Origin: Acidobacteriota bacterium
Lineage (GTDB): Bacteria; Acidobacteriota; Blastocatellia; RBC074
Direction: 5' to 3'
NCBI GenBank assembly: GCA_016710075.1
Contig: JADJLO010000021.1
Location: 1-64,000 of the forward strand
DNA: 64,000 bases
Under the pieces are notes generated by a model. That model was not told the DNA's origin, ran no database searches, and saw only the letters and a program-made list of their open reading frames with translations. Below, piece after piece: positions 8,791-17,883 of this stretch. The first letter of the stretch is position 1, and each line of letters begins with the position of its first letter. The position numbers were made by a program, and so were the translations under genes.

Positions 8791-9071
8791 ATCAGGACCC
8801 TGGTCCAAAATGGCGCGCAATCGATTCGAAATTTATCGTGAATCGGGTGAGCCTGATAAAGATCGTGTCCGGCCATGTCGTCGAAGACGACGATCAATGC
8901 GCAGGAATAGCTCCGGTCGATGATCGGGCGGTCCGTTGAAGACGGCTTGCCGGTGAATCCGAATCGGACCGATTCGATCGTCGTCAGTGAGCGGACGCCG
9001 TCCTGGAACTGTTTATTTTCTTGCTCGGTCAGATCCGGCCTCAGCCAGAAATATACGGAGTGTGCCAGCAT
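8772..9071 (-). CDS. Dabb (stress-responsive A/B barrel) family protein
   Basis: The 99-residue product begins MLAHSVYFWLRPDLTEQE. It has the small ferredoxin-like alpha/beta barrel pattern of Dabb proteins, including RSYSCALIVVFDDMAGHDLYQAHPIHDKF near the middle, in which the YQ-HP-H motif is typical. These small dimeric barrels have varied or unknown roles. A strong AAGGAAGG ribosome site is present. It lies 19 bases after purN on the same strand and overlaps the convergent gene's end by 19 bases. Confidence 0.8.
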   Translation of the reverse strand: MLAHSVYFWLRPDLTEQENKQFQDGVRSLTTIESVRFGFTGKPSSTDRPIIDRSYSCALIVVFDDMAGHDLYQAHPIHDKFRIDCAPFWTRVLIYDAES

Positions 9072-9090
9072 ATTTGCCTTCCTTGATGCT

Positions 9091-9690
9091 CTACTCGATT
9101 ATCCGCCGGCCGTCTATCCTGTAATTGCCGCTGACAATCAGGGCGACAGCTTCCGGATAGATTCTGTGCTCTTCATCAAGAATTCTTGCAGAGAGCGATC
9201 CGGCAGTATCCCCCGGCATCACCGGCACTACGGCCTGTTTGATTATGGGGCCATGGTCGAGTTGTTCGTCAACCAGATGCACCGTGCAGCCCGAGGCTTT
9301 GACGCCATATTCGATCGCCTGTCCCTGAGCGTCGAGTCCAGGAAATGATGGCAGCAGCGATGGATGAATATTGAGAACACGGTGTTCGAACTCGCGGATG
9401 AACCACGGAGAGAGCAGGCGCATATAACCCGCCAGGCAAACCAGATCCACACTGCGCCGGTGAAGTTCCGCGGCCATCGCCCGATCATGCTCTTCACGCG
9501 TCTTTCCCTTATGGTTGAGAAAGATCCCCTCTATCCCACGCTCACGCGCGCGCTCAAGACCGGCAGCCGTCTCAATGTTGCTGATTACCAGCGCGATTTC
9601 CGCGCCTGGAACCTTCCCACCACTCACCGCTTCGGCCAGCGCAACCATGTTCGAACCGCGACCTGATATCAGTATGCCTATTCTTTTCAT
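9091..9690 (-). CDS. purN: Phosphoribosylglycinamide formyltransferase (GART)
   Basis: The 199-residue product starts MKRIGILISGRGSNMVALAEA, the phosphate-binding opening of PurN. It contains the folate and catalytic segment HPSLLPSFPG with SGCTVHLVDEQLDHGPII, including the conserved His and Asp. It transfers the formyl group of 10-formyl-THF to GAR, the third step of purine synthesis. Length is normal. It follows the S9 peptidase gene on the same strand, separated by a family A repeat, and heads a short unit with the Dabb gene. Together with purM and purF it forms a scattered purine cluster. Confidence 0.95.
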   Translation of the reverse strand: MKRIGILISGRGSNMVALAEAVSGGKVPGAEIALVISNIETAAGLERARERGIEGIFLNHKGKTREEHDRAMAAELHRRSVDLVCLAGYMRLLSPWFIREFEHRVLNIHPSLLPSFPGLDAQGQAIEYGVKASGCTVHLVDEQLDHGPIIKQAVVPVMPGDTAGSLSARILDEEHRIYPEAVALIVSGNYRIDGRRIIE

Positions 9691-9720
9691 AAAAACAGAT
9701 GAATTACCTGGAAGAAAGAT

Positions 9721-9868
9721 AGATTACGAAACAGACGAAAATTTTTTCAGGCGGTCAATCTGCCTGATAATCCGAGTTTGCTGAAAACGTAACAATTGAG
9801 CTTCACGAACCAAACAGTTTTTTGACCTTTTTCGTCTGTTTCGTTTATTTCGTCTGTTTCGTAATCTT
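9721..9868. repeat. Family A compound inverted repeat, copy A2
   Basis: The left arm AGATTACGAAACAGACGAAA starts at 9721. The right arm, about 9829-9867, contains TTTCGTCTGTTTCGTAATCT in the opposite sense. The segment just inside the left arm (TTTTCAGGCGGTCAATCTGC) closely matches that of copy A4 (TTTTCAGGCAGTCAATGTGC), showing homology beyond the arms. The right arm runs into the 3' end of the S9 peptidase gene, supplying its last codons (ITKQTK) and stop. Confidence 0.75.
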
Positions 9869-12307
9869 CTTCTCCGGAATCTTCTTCACCGGTGCCTGAG
9901 GCTTCAGATTATTCTCGAACAGTTTGAGGATGCGTTTGTATTCATCTGCCCAGCTTGAGGGCTGGACGAACCCATGATCTTCGACGGGATAGACCGCGAG
10001 TTCCCAGTTCTCCTTTTTCAGCTCGATCAGCCTCTGTACGAGCCTGACAGAGTCCTGGAAATGAACGTTGACATCGACCATGCCGTGGCAGATGAGCAAT
10101 GCGCCTTTGAGTTTGTCGGCAAAATAAATTGGCGAGCTGCGCTTGTAGCTTTCGGCGTCGCCCTGCGGGGCGTTGAGAATATTGGCGGTGTAGCCGTGAT
10201 TGTAATGCGCCCAGTCGGTGACAGGGCGCAGCGCGGCGCCGGCGGCGAACAAATCAGGCTCGGTAAACATTGCCATCAGCGTGATGAATCCGCCGTAGCT
10301 TCCGCCGTAAAGTCCGATCCGTTTCGGATCGACGCCGTGCTCATTGACCAGATATTTGACCGCATCCACATGATCGGTGAGATCCGCCCCGCCCATGTGG
10401 CGGTAGATCCCCGTGCGCCAGTCACGGCCATAGCCCGCGGATGCTCGATAATCGACGTCAATTACGAGGAAGCCTTTTTCCATCAACAGGTGATGGAACA
10501 TATACTCGCGGAAATACGAGCTCCACCATTTGTGCACATTCTGCAGGTAGCCCGCACCGTGAACGAAAAAGACCGCGGGGCCTCCCTTGCTGTAATTGGC
10601 CGGCTTGTAGATCCTGGCGGGGACATCGGCGCCATCACGGGCCTTGAAGGTCACGATGGGAGGATCGATCCAGTTGTAAGTGGAGAATTCGGCGACCGGA
10701 GAAGTTGTCACCTGTCTGGCTTCACTTCCCGGTGATGAAGCTGCAATGTAGAGTTCCGGCGGCTTGTTGCTGTATGACCGGACGATCGCCAGCGTCTTCT
10801 CGTCGGGAGAGATGGTCGCATCATTGTTGCCCGCCATGCTCGTGATTCGCGTTCGGGCGCCTCCGCTTACCGCCATCGAATAAAGGTGCCGCTCGAATGG
10901 GCTGCCCTCGCTCGATGTGAAGAAGAACCTTGTCTTGTCCTGCGACAGCCTGACGTCGGAGACTTCGAATTTGCCCGATGTCAGCTGCTTCGACTGGCCC
11001 CCGTCTATCGATGCCGTGTAGAGATGCGACCAGCCATCCCGCTCAGATCCGAAATAGACCGTCTTGTTGTCGGGCAGCCAGCCCAGCGTGAATGACAACG
11101 GACCTCCAACCCAGGCGTCGTCGTGCAGATGATCCAGAATCCTGGTTTTTCCGGTTCCCGGATCGACCAGCATCACCCAGCGGTCCTTGTTGTCGGCGGC
11201 GCGAGCCATGACCACAGCGTTCCTGCCGTCCTCAGACCATTGCAGGTTCATCAACTGTACGTCGCGATCTTTTGGCTGTGCCTGCGAACCACTTTGCCCC
11301 GATTGCCCCTGTTGCCCCGATTGCCCCTGCGGGTTTGAGGGAGCTTCTTTAATTCCATGCTCCACATATTTTGCCTCGCCGGTTGCGACATCGAGAATGA
11401 CGATTCTGCTGCGCCCCTGAGAGTCACCGACCTTCGTTCTGGAGGGAATGTCCTCGGTGTAAGCGCTTTCAGTGACGTAGTTCGGAATGATCGTATTTTT
11501 GTTTCCGGTTGGCGGTTGAATTACGCCGGCAGCGACAAATTTTCCGTCAGCAGAAAGCTGAAGGTTCGAAACCGACTGACCGGCAGGCGGCGAGAACGGT
11601 TTGCGCTTTTCCAGCAGCTTTCGTTTGGCTTCCTGCTCTTCGCGGTTGAGAGCTTTTTCTTTGACGGCCTGAATCAGCTCACGTTCCTCTTTTTTGAGAA
11701 ACTCCTGGCTGTCTGTGCCTTTGCGCGGGGACTCGGAGGGGCCGCCGCCGCCGGCTCTGATATCGGTCAACTGCACCAGCGATCCCCCATCCAGAGATAT
11801 CTGGTAGAGATTATTCTGACGCGTGAAGACGATACTCTTCTGGTCGGTTGTGAATTTAGGACTGTTCTCTCCATCGATGGTGCCGGTCAGTTGCCTGCGC
11901 TCGCCCTTTGCGTGATCGTAAATGAAGATATCCCCTTCTTCCGCAAACACCGTGAGTCTCTTGTCCTTCGAAAGATCGCCTCCCGCCGGGGGAGCCTTTT
12001 TTGCCTCTTCTTCCGAAAGCGGCCTGAGCCCGCTGCCGTCACGATTGACTACGTAGAGCGAAGGCTCTTTGAGACGCGGTTCTCCAGCTCGTTTCCAGCG
12101 GAAATAGATCTTCTGGTTGTCCTGTGACCAGTAGACGCGGTTAGGTTCATATCCGACAAGATCCGGCCCGCGCATGATGCTGTCGATCGTCAGATCGAAC
12201 TTCTTTGGAGCCGTCTGTGGCTGCTGTGCGTATGCTGTCGATTGAAAAGTGAGCAGGCTACAGATGCATATCCCGGTTATCAGGCGTTTGAAAAACGAGG
12301 TTCTCAT
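9845..12307 (-). CDS. S9 family prolyl oligopeptidase/dipeptidyl peptidase with beta-propeller
   Basis: From the start at 12307 the product has 820 residues. A signal peptide (about 1-28, ending AYAQ) is followed by a WD40-like/DPP IV beta-propeller of about 500 residues and a C-terminal alpha/beta-hydrolase. The catalytic serine is in GLYGGSYGGF and the histidine in PVEDHGF, as in peptidase family S9. It is probably periplasmic and cleaves peptides. A glutamine/glycine/serine run near residues 320-343 is encoded by 9-base imperfect tandem repeats (about 11294-11333). The last six codons lie in a family A repeat. An upstream in-frame start inside the purM region was rejected because it would delay the signal peptide. 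Confidence 0.9.
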   Translation of the reverse strand: MRTSFFKRLITGICICSLLTFQSTAYAQQPQTAPKKFDLTIDSIMRGPDLVGYEPNRVYWSQDNQKIYFRWKRAGEPRLKEPSLYVVNRDGSGLRPLSEEEAKKAPPAGGDLSKDKRLTVFAEEGDIFIYDHAKGERRQLTGTIDGENSPKFTTDQKSIVFTRQNNLYQISLDGGSLVQLTDIRAGGGGPSESPRKGTDSQEFLKKEERELIQAVKEKALNREEQEAKRKLLEKRKPFSPPAGQSVSNLQLSADGKFVAAGVIQPPTGNKNTIIPNYVTESAYTEDIPSRTKVGDSQGRSRIVILDVATGEAKYVEHGIKEAPSNPQGQSGQQGQSGQSGSQAQPKDRDVQLMNLQWSEDGRNAVVMARAADNKDRWVMLVDPGTGKTRILDHLHDDAWVGGPLSFTLGWLPDNKTVYFGSERDGWSHLYTASIDGGQSKQLTSGKFEVSDVRLSQDKTRFFFTSSEGSPFERHLYSMAVSGGARTRITSMAGNNDATISPDEKTLAIVRSYSNKPPELYIAASSPGSEARQVTTSPVAEFSTYNWIDPPIVTFKARDGADVPARIYKPANYSKGGPAVFFVHGAGYLQNVHKWWSSYFREYMFHHLLMEKGFLVIDVDYRASAGYGRDWRTGIYRHMGGADLTDHVDAVKYLVNEHGVDPKRIGLYGGSYGGFITLMAMFTEPDLFAAGAALRPVTDWAHYNHGYTANILNAPQGDAESYKRSSPIYFADKLKGALLICHGMVDVNVHFQDSVRLVQRLIELKKENWELAVYPVEDHGFVQPSSWADEYKRILKLFENNLKPQAPVKKIPEKKITKQTK

Positions 12308-12341
12308 AATCAGTTTTCCAGGGGGAGCTGAATAAAAAAGT

Positions 12342-13382
12342 TTAAAGTTTGAACCTGACTTTACCGTCACCATCGACGACTTCTCCGATCATGTAAAAAG
12401 GTTCGCTGGCTCTCTCCAGTTGGTCCTGGACGGACTGAGCGTACTGCGGGCTTGTGATTACGACCATGCCGATGCCCATGTTGAAGGTTCTGATCATATC
12501 TTCCCTGGGTACGTTGCCGATTCGTTGAATCAGGTCGTAAACGGGCAGGATGGGCCAGCTTCCCCAGCGTATTGCGACATCGACATTCGAAGGCAGGATG
12601 CGCGGGATGTTTTCAACCAGTCCACCGCCTGTGATATGAGCCAGTCCTTTGATCATGCCTTCGTGCTCTATCAGGCGCTCGAGCGCCGGCAGATAATTCT
12701 TGTGAGGCTTGAGCAGTTCTTCACCAACGGTGCAACCGAGTTCAGGAACTTTGGAATCGATCTGATAGCCCTGAACATCAAAGAAGATCTTTCTCGCAAG
12801 GCTGTAGCCATTGGTGTGGAGCCCCAGAGACGGCAGCCCGATGACTACGTCGCCGGCGGTGATACGGGCTCCATTGATCACTTTTCGACGGTCGACTATG
12901 CCGACGATGAACCCGGCTATGTCGTATTCTCCGTTTTGGTAGAATTCAGGCATTTCGGCGGTCTCGCCTCCAAGCAGTGCACAGTTGCCTTCTCTGCAGC
13001 CCTTTGTGATCCCTTCGATGATCTTCTCGATGATATCCGGGTCGAGCTTTCCTGTTGCGATGTAATCCATGAAAAACAGGGGTCTTGCACCCTGAACCAG
13101 AATATCGTCGATGCAATGCGCCACGAGGTCATACCCGATGGTGTTGTGAATTCCCGTTGCGAAGGCCATCTTGAGTTTCGTCCCGACACCGTCGCAACTC
13201 GCGACGAGCACAGGCTCACGGACATCCATGAAGGATCCGTTGAACATTCCTCCGAAACTCCCGATCTCGGACATGACGTTTTCGTTGAAGGTCGTTTTGG
13301 CAAGTTTCTTTATTCTCGAAGTGGCGATATTGGCCGCATCGATGTTGACACCGGCGTCTTTATAAGTGAATGAGTCGCTCAT
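12342..13382 (-). CDS. purM: Phosphoribosylformylglycinamidine cyclo-ligase
   Basis: The 346-residue product starts MSDSFTYKDAGVNIDAANIA, the characteristic PurM opening. It has DGVGTKLKMAF, CIDDILVQGARPLFFMDY, GGETAEMPEFY and AHITGGGLVENIPRILP, so the ATP and FGAM sites are intact. It makes AIR from FGAM, the fifth step of purine synthesis. Its start overlaps the stop of the DUF3006 gene by four bases, which points to translational coupling. The last residues (FKL) and stop are within a short family B repeat (12339-12355). Confidence 0.96.
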   Translation of the reverse strand: MSDSFTYKDAGVNIDAANIATSRIKKLAKTTFNENVMSEIGSFGGMFNGSFMDVREPVLVASCDGVGTKLKMAFATGIHNTIGYDLVAHCIDDILVQGARPLFFMDYIATGKLDPDIIEKIIEGITKGCREGNCALLGGETAEMPEFYQNGEYDIAGFIVGIVDRRKVINGARITAGDVVIGLPSLGLHTNGYSLARKIFFDVQGYQIDSKVPELGCTVGEELLKPHKNYLPALERLIEHEGMIKGLAHITGGGLVENIPRILPSNVDVAIRWGSWPILPVYDLIQRIGNVPREDMIRTFNMGIGMVVITSPQYAQSVQDQLERASEPFYMIGEVVDGDGKVRFKL

Positions 13383-13666
13383 AGTTTGAAATTTGATCCC
13401 TGTTGATCGCTGTCTATAGTTAACTGTCGCCTTAATTCTGAAACATTCCTCGCAGTTTCATCGGTTGCCTGTGGATCGATGTTGAATCCGATGATCAGGT
13501 GATCTCCAGGCCGTATGCCCGCCGGAAGAAGCCTTGCTGGCATATCGATCTGCGTGCTCAGCTCATCGCTGATAATGACGATTGCAATGTCGCCCTCGAT
13601 ACGGTCGACATATCCTCTCACCTGATTTGATGATTCACCTCTATCCTGCATGGTTAGTTCAATCAT
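13379..13666 (-). CDS. DUF3006 family protein
   Basis: The 95-residue product has a core reading VRGYVDRIEGDIAIVII then PARLLPAGIRPGDHLI, the pattern of DUF3006, a small beta-barrel family. DUF3006 genes often sit beside ComEC-like metallohydrolase genes, exactly as here: the hydrolase gene ends five bases upstream. The 3' end overlaps the purM start. A helper role for the hydrolase is inferred from that recurring pairing. The function is not known. Confidence 0.75.
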   Translation of the reverse strand: MIELTMQDRGESSNQVRGYVDRIEGDIAIVIISDELSTQIDMPARLLPAGIRPGDHLIIGFNIDPQATDETARNVSELRRQLTIDSDQQGSNFKL

Positions 13667-13671
13667 TCAGT

Positions 13672-14682
13672 TCAGTCGACTTCGACCGCTGTCCGCGTCG
13701 ATTTTTTGGCCATGGCTGTCGAAAACTCGACGCTTTCGATTCTTCCGAGCCACATTGCCGCCGTCTCGGCGCCGCGTTCCTGACGGACCTGATAATTCCT
13801 GCCGTCGGAGAATATTGAAATTTCGCGATTAAGATCTGTGCGATAGATCTGAATATTCGATTTCTTCAGCCTGTCGAGAGTGCTTTGAGAGGGATGTCCG
13901 TATCGGTTATCCATCCCGCACGAGATGATCGCCATCTGAGGCCCGACAGCGTCGAGGAACTTTCCGCTGGTCGCGTATCGGGATCCGTGATGGCCGATCT
14001 TGATCACCTGAGCGTTGATTGGAAATCCGGACTTGAGCATTGCCGCTTCAGTCTCGAACTCAGCGTCGCCGGTGAAGAGCATCGAGAAGCTGCCGTATGT
14101 CAGTCGAAGCACAACCGAGTTGGCATTCTCCAGACTGCCGCCCGAGCGAATCCTGGTAATCCACTGGTTATCGCCTTTGGGGAAAAACGCCTCCAGTTTG
14201 ATTCCTGAATCCAGATCAAAGGTCATCCCGCTTTTGGCGTTGATGAAACTGATCCGTTTGCTTTTGATTGCCTTGAGCAGCCGCTCGTACTCGGCGCTTG
14301 AAAAATCTCTTCCGCTGTCGAGAAAATTCCGGATGCTGAATGACTCGATCACGCTTCTCATGCCGCCGATATGATCGGCGTGAGGGTGCGTGGCGACTGC
14401 CAGGTCGATCCCGCTCACCTTGTGTTTTCGCAGCGCCGCGACGACCGTGTCGCCGGACTGCGGATTGCCGGCGTCTATCAGCACTGTCTTGCCGCCGGGC
14501 GTGACTATCAGCATGCTTTCGCCCTGTCCGACATCGAGAGCGTAGACCTGAAGTCTCCCCTGGGTATTGAATTCCGGCGGAGGCTCGGGAATTTCGGGCT
14601 TGTAGCGTCGCAGCCAGTAAAAGGCCCCGGCAATGATCACCGCTGAAAGAAGAATTGCGAAAAGAGCTTTGAATTTACCCAT
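13672..14682 (-). CDS. ComEC/Rec2-like MBL-fold metallohydrolase
   Basis: From the ATG at 14682 the product has 336 residues. A single N-terminal membrane helix (about 7-23) is followed by a metallo-beta-lactamase fold. It begins LQVYALDVGQGESMLI, with the metal motif THPHADHIGG, then LLFTGDAE and KIGHHGSRYATS, and ends with a DNRYGHPS segment. This is the hydrolase domain found at the C-terminus of ComEC, here as a stand-alone anchored protein, without the competence channel. It could hydrolyse a nucleic acid or phosphodiester outside the cytoplasm (inference). It lies 20 bases after purF and five before DUF3006. An in-frame upstream extension overlaps purF and is unlikely. Confidence 0.85.
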   Translation of the reverse strand: MGKFKALFAILLSAVIIAGAFYWLRRYKPEIPEPPPEFNTQGRLQVYALDVGQGESMLIVTPGGKTVLIDAGNPQSGDTVVAALRKHKVSGIDLAVATHPHADHIGGMRSVIESFSIRNFLDSGRDFSSAEYERLLKAIKSKRISFINAKSGMTFDLDSGIKLEAFFPKGDNQWITRIRSGGSLENANSVVLRLTYGSFSMLFTGDAEFETEAAMLKSGFPINAQVIKIGHHGSRYATSGKFLDAVGPQMAIISCGMDNRYGHPSQSTLDRLKKSNIQIYRTDLNREISIFSDGRNYQVRQERGAETAAMWLGRIESVEFSTAMAKKSTRTAVEVD

Positions 14683-14702
14683 CTCAGGCAGTCTGGAATT
14701 AT

Positions 14703-16139
14703 TCAGTCGGTAGTAAGTGACAGCGAGCTGTGGTCTTCGCGTTCTCTGATCGTCTGGACTTTGCTGCCGAGCCTGGTCGGGTAATTCCCGGTGTAGCACG
14801 CGCTGCAAAATTTCGTGTTGCGCAGATCGCCGGGCGTTTCGCCGCAGGCTTCAAGCAGTCCTTTGAGGCTCAGGTATCCCAGAGAATCGGCCTCCAGGAA
14901 CTTGCAGATCTCGTCAGTCGAATGCTGATATGCGATCAGTTCCTCTTTGGTCGGCGTATCCACCCCGTAATAACAGGGAGCGATGGTCGGCGGGCAACTG
15001 ATGCGCATATGTACTTCGCGAGCGCCCGCGTCCCGCATCATCTTGACGATCTTCTGGGAAGTCGTGCCGCGCACGATCGAATCGTCGATCAGAACCACGC
15101 GGCGCCCCTCGATCAGGTCGCGCACTGGATTGAGCTTGATCTTGACTCCAAAGTGTCTGATCTGCGAGCGCGGCTCAATGAAAGTTCTTCCGACATAATG
15201 GTTGCGCATCAGCCCGAAACGGAATTTCAGCCCCGATTCGGCCGCATATCCGATGGCTGCGGCCACACCGGAATCGGGCACCGGGACGACTATGTCGGCA
15301 TCGGCCGGGCACTCCCGCGCAAGAAAGCGGCCAAGCAGATGGCGGCTCTTGTTGACGCTGCGCCCGAAGACCAGCGAATCGGGGCGCGAAAAATAGACGT
15401 GCTCGAAGATGCATTGGGTCACTGGCTTCTGTTCGAAGGCATGAACCGAATGAGTCCCGTCCTTATCGACGATGACGATCTCGCCGGGCGCAACATCGCG
15501 CAAGTATTTCGCTCCAATCAGATCGAAGGCACACGTCTCTGAGGCAAAGACAATGGCCGAATCCAACTGGCCCATGCAGAGAGGTCTGAATCCGCGAGGG
15601 TCGCGCACCGCTATGAGGCTGTTCGGCGTGGCGAAAAGCATCGAAAATGCGCCTTCATCCTTGCCCAATGCCTCGATGATCGCGCCGGTCAGATTGCCGG
15701 CCTTCGATCGCGCGATCCGATGCAGCACGACTTCAGTGTCGGATGTCGATGAAAAGATGGCCCCATCACTTTCCAACTCGTGCCTCGCTTCAGTGGCGTT
15801 GGGCAGGTTTCCGTTGTGGCACAGGGCGAGCTGCCCGTAGCTGCACTTGACTGAAAATGGTTGAGCCTCGTTGATGCTCACTTTCCCGGCTGTCGAATAC
15901 CGGACATGACCGATGGCCATCCTTCCGGGCAACCGGCTGACCACCTCTTCCTTGAAGATATCGTTGACGTGACCCATGCCGCGCTCGGCAGATAACTGAT
16001 CTCCGTCGGATGAAACTATGCCGGCTGATTCCTGACCCCGGTGCTGAAGCGCGTATAGCCCCAGATACGCCATTCTCGCCGCTTCATCGTGGCCGTAAAT
16101 GCCGAAGACCCCACATTCTTCGCGAAATTTATCGAACAT
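14703..16139 (-). CDS. purF: Amidophosphoribosyltransferase
   Basis: The 478-residue product begins MFDKFREECGVFGIYGH. The short propeptide is expected to be removed so that a cysteine becomes the N-terminal nucleophile. RYSTAGKVSINEAQPF belongs to the Ntn glutaminase domain. RRVVLIDDSIVRGTTS is the PRPP-binding loop of the C-terminal phosphoribosyltransferase domain. Cysteines near the C-terminus (CSACYTGNYP) suggest the iron-sulfur type. It catalyses the first committed step of purine synthesis. It is the first gene of a likely operon purF, MBL hydrolase, DUF3006, purM. Confidence 0.96.
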   Translation of the reverse strand: MFDKFREECGVFGIYGHDEAARMAYLGLYALQHRGQESAGIVSSDGDQLSAERGMGHVNDIFKEEVVSRLPGRMAIGHVRYSTAGKVSINEAQPFSVKCSYGQLALCHNGNLPNATEARHELESDGAIFSSTSDTEVVLHRIARSKAGNLTGAIIEALGKDEGAFSMLFATPNSLIAVRDPRGFRPLCMGQLDSAIVFASETCAFDLIGAKYLRDVAPGEIVIVDKDGTHSVHAFEQKPVTQCIFEHVYFSRPDSLVFGRSVNKSRHLLGRFLARECPADADIVVPVPDSGVAAAIGYAAESGLKFRFGLMRNHYVGRTFIEPRSQIRHFGVKIKLNPVRDLIEGRRVVLIDDSIVRGTTSQKIVKMMRDAGAREVHMRISCPPTIAPCYYGVDTPTKEELIAYQHSTDEICKFLEADSLGYLSLKGLLEACGETPGDLRNTKFCSACYTGNYPTRLGSKVQTIREREDHSSLSLTTD

Positions 16140-16317
16140 AAGCTAATGAAATTTGAAAAGTGATAATTGAAAGGTGAAAGGCAGTATAAACAATCCGGCG
16201 CGAAGGGGAAAGGATTGGCCGATGATTACAAAATCCTGGAATTGAACGCAACCGTATTTCATTTTCGTTGTGAATCTTCCTCACCTGAAATAAGCAGATC
16301 CTTTAACTGATTTTCGG

Positions 16318-17841
16318 CTATTGGTTGGCAGTATTCTGCAGCAGAGCTTTCAGCTCACGGACTTTCTCCGGATATTTTTCCGCAAGATTGGTCTTCTCGC
16401 CGGGATCTTTCGAGAGGTCGTAGAGCTGGTCAACAGTGTCGGCTCCAAGTTCGGTATTGGTTGTGACGTTTCGTTTAGGTCCCTCGCGTGGTGCGATATA
16501 TTTCCAGTTTTGACTTCGAATTGCGAGAGTGCCGGCGTGTTCGATGATGTGAGTGCGGCCCCGGCGGCGTTTATCGAGAAGCGCCGGGAGAATATTCATG
16601 CTGTCGGGAGATTGCTCTTTGATCGCCTTCTGTCCGGTGAGAGACGCGAATGAGGCCAACAGGTCAATCTGGCCAATGATTGAATCCGAGATTCCCGGCC
16701 TGACGCGACCTGGCCAGCGCAGGATGAACGGCACCCGCGTGCCTCCTTCAAAGAGGCTGTATTTGCCGCCGCGAAACACACCGGCAGGTTTATGTGCGCC
16801 GAGCTTTTCGACGGCGAAATCCCGGTAGCCGTCGTCGATCACCGGCCCGTTATCGCTTGTCAGAATAACGATGGTGTTGCCTGTCAGCTTGAGTCTGTCG
16901 AGTGCCGCGAGTATTTCGCCGACGCTCCAGTCGAACTGGACCAGCGCATCGCCCCTCGGACCCATCGAAGTCCTGCCCGCAAACCTCGGGTGCGGCACTC
17001 TCGGCACGTGTATGTCATGAGTTGCAAAATAGAGGAAAAATGGCTTGTTCTTCTGCTCTTCGATAAACCTGACGGCTCTGCCCGTGAAGACTTCAGCCAT
17101 CTCTTCATCGATCCAATGTGCCGATTTGCCGCCTGTCTGAAAACCTATTCGGCCGATGCCGTTGACGATGCTGTCGTTGTGTCCGTGACTCCAGTCCATC
17201 TTCAGGCTGGCGCGCTGTGTTGTGCCTGTAGGTTCTCCCGCGAAATTCTGATTGTAATTGACTCTGATCGGATCGTTCGGGTCGAGGCCGACCACCTTGC
17301 GATTCTCGACATAGACTGTCGGCACGCGGTCTCCGGTCGCCGCCATGATGAATGAATAATCGAAGCCGATATCGAGCGGAGTGGCGTTTATTTCCTTGTT
17401 CCAGTCAAGCTCGCTTTTCCCGTCGCCAAGTCCCAGATGCCATTTGCCGATGACCCCGGTTGAGTAACCCGCATCTTTCAGGACCTGAGCCAGTGTCCTG
17501 CGGCCCGGCTCAATAATCATCGCCGCGTCGCCTGGAAGAACTCCCGTCCCTTTCTGCCTGAATGCATATTGCCCGGTGAGCATCGAAAACCGCGATGGCG
17601 TGCACGTGGCCGAGGATGCGTATGCGGCTGTGAAGCGGATGCCTTCGCGCGCCAGCCGGTCGGAATTCGGCGTCCGGGCCCCGGTTCCTCCATAAACGGC
17701 CAGATCGCCGTAACCGATATCATCGGCATAGATCAGCACTATGTTTGGAGCCTCAACGACCGGATCGGCTCCGGCGCCGGTATAAATACTTGCCCAGCAA
17801 ACGATAAAGATAATTAAGATTATCCACCTGCATTGAGTCAT
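16318..17841 (-). CDS. Secreted sulfatase (formylglycine type)
   Basis: The 507-residue product has a signal peptide (about 1-24). The sulfatase opening APNIVLIYADDIGYGDLAVYGG carries metal-binding aspartates. The signature CTPSRFSMLTG has Cys80, the site of formylglycine conversion. Further motifs are GKWHLG, HDIHVPRVPHPRF and TSDNGPV. All are typical of arylsulfatase-like enzymes that remove sulfate esters outside the cytoplasm. No anaerobic or aerobic maturation enzyme is seen nearby. It stands alone between purF and a family A repeat. Confidence 0.92.
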   Translation of the reverse strand: MTQCRWIILIIFIVCWASIYTGAGADPVVEAPNIVLIYADDIGYGDLAVYGGTGARTPNSDRLAREGIRFTAAYASSATCTPSRFSMLTGQYAFRQKGTGVLPGDAAMIIEPGRRTLAQVLKDAGYSTGVIGKWHLGLGDGKSELDWNKEINATPLDIGFDYSFIMAATGDRVPTVYVENRKVVGLDPNDPIRVNYNQNFAGEPTGTTQRASLKMDWSHGHNDSIVNGIGRIGFQTGGKSAHWIDEEMAEVFTGRAVRFIEEQKNKPFFLYFATHDIHVPRVPHPRFAGRTSMGPRGDALVQFDWSVGEILAALDRLKLTGNTIVILTSDNGPVIDDGYRDFAVEKLGAHKPAGVFRGGKYSLFEGGTRVPFILRWPGRVRPGISDSIIGQIDLLASFASLTGQKAIKEQSPDSMNILPALLDKRRRGRTHIIEHAGTLAIRSQNWKYIAPREGPKRNVTTNTELGADTVDQLYDLSKDPGEKTNLAEKYPEKVRELKALLQNTANQ

Positions 17842-17883
17842 ATCATTTGGAACGGAGAGATTGCGTAACAGGAGAAGGAAGAT

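Noticed and set aside
11357..12127. Long plus-strand frame opposite the S9 peptidase
   Set aside because: It is a shadow of the conserved minus-strand peptidase gene, with no start signal and no family resemblance. The same applies to the long antisense frames opposite purM, purF, gltB and glnD.
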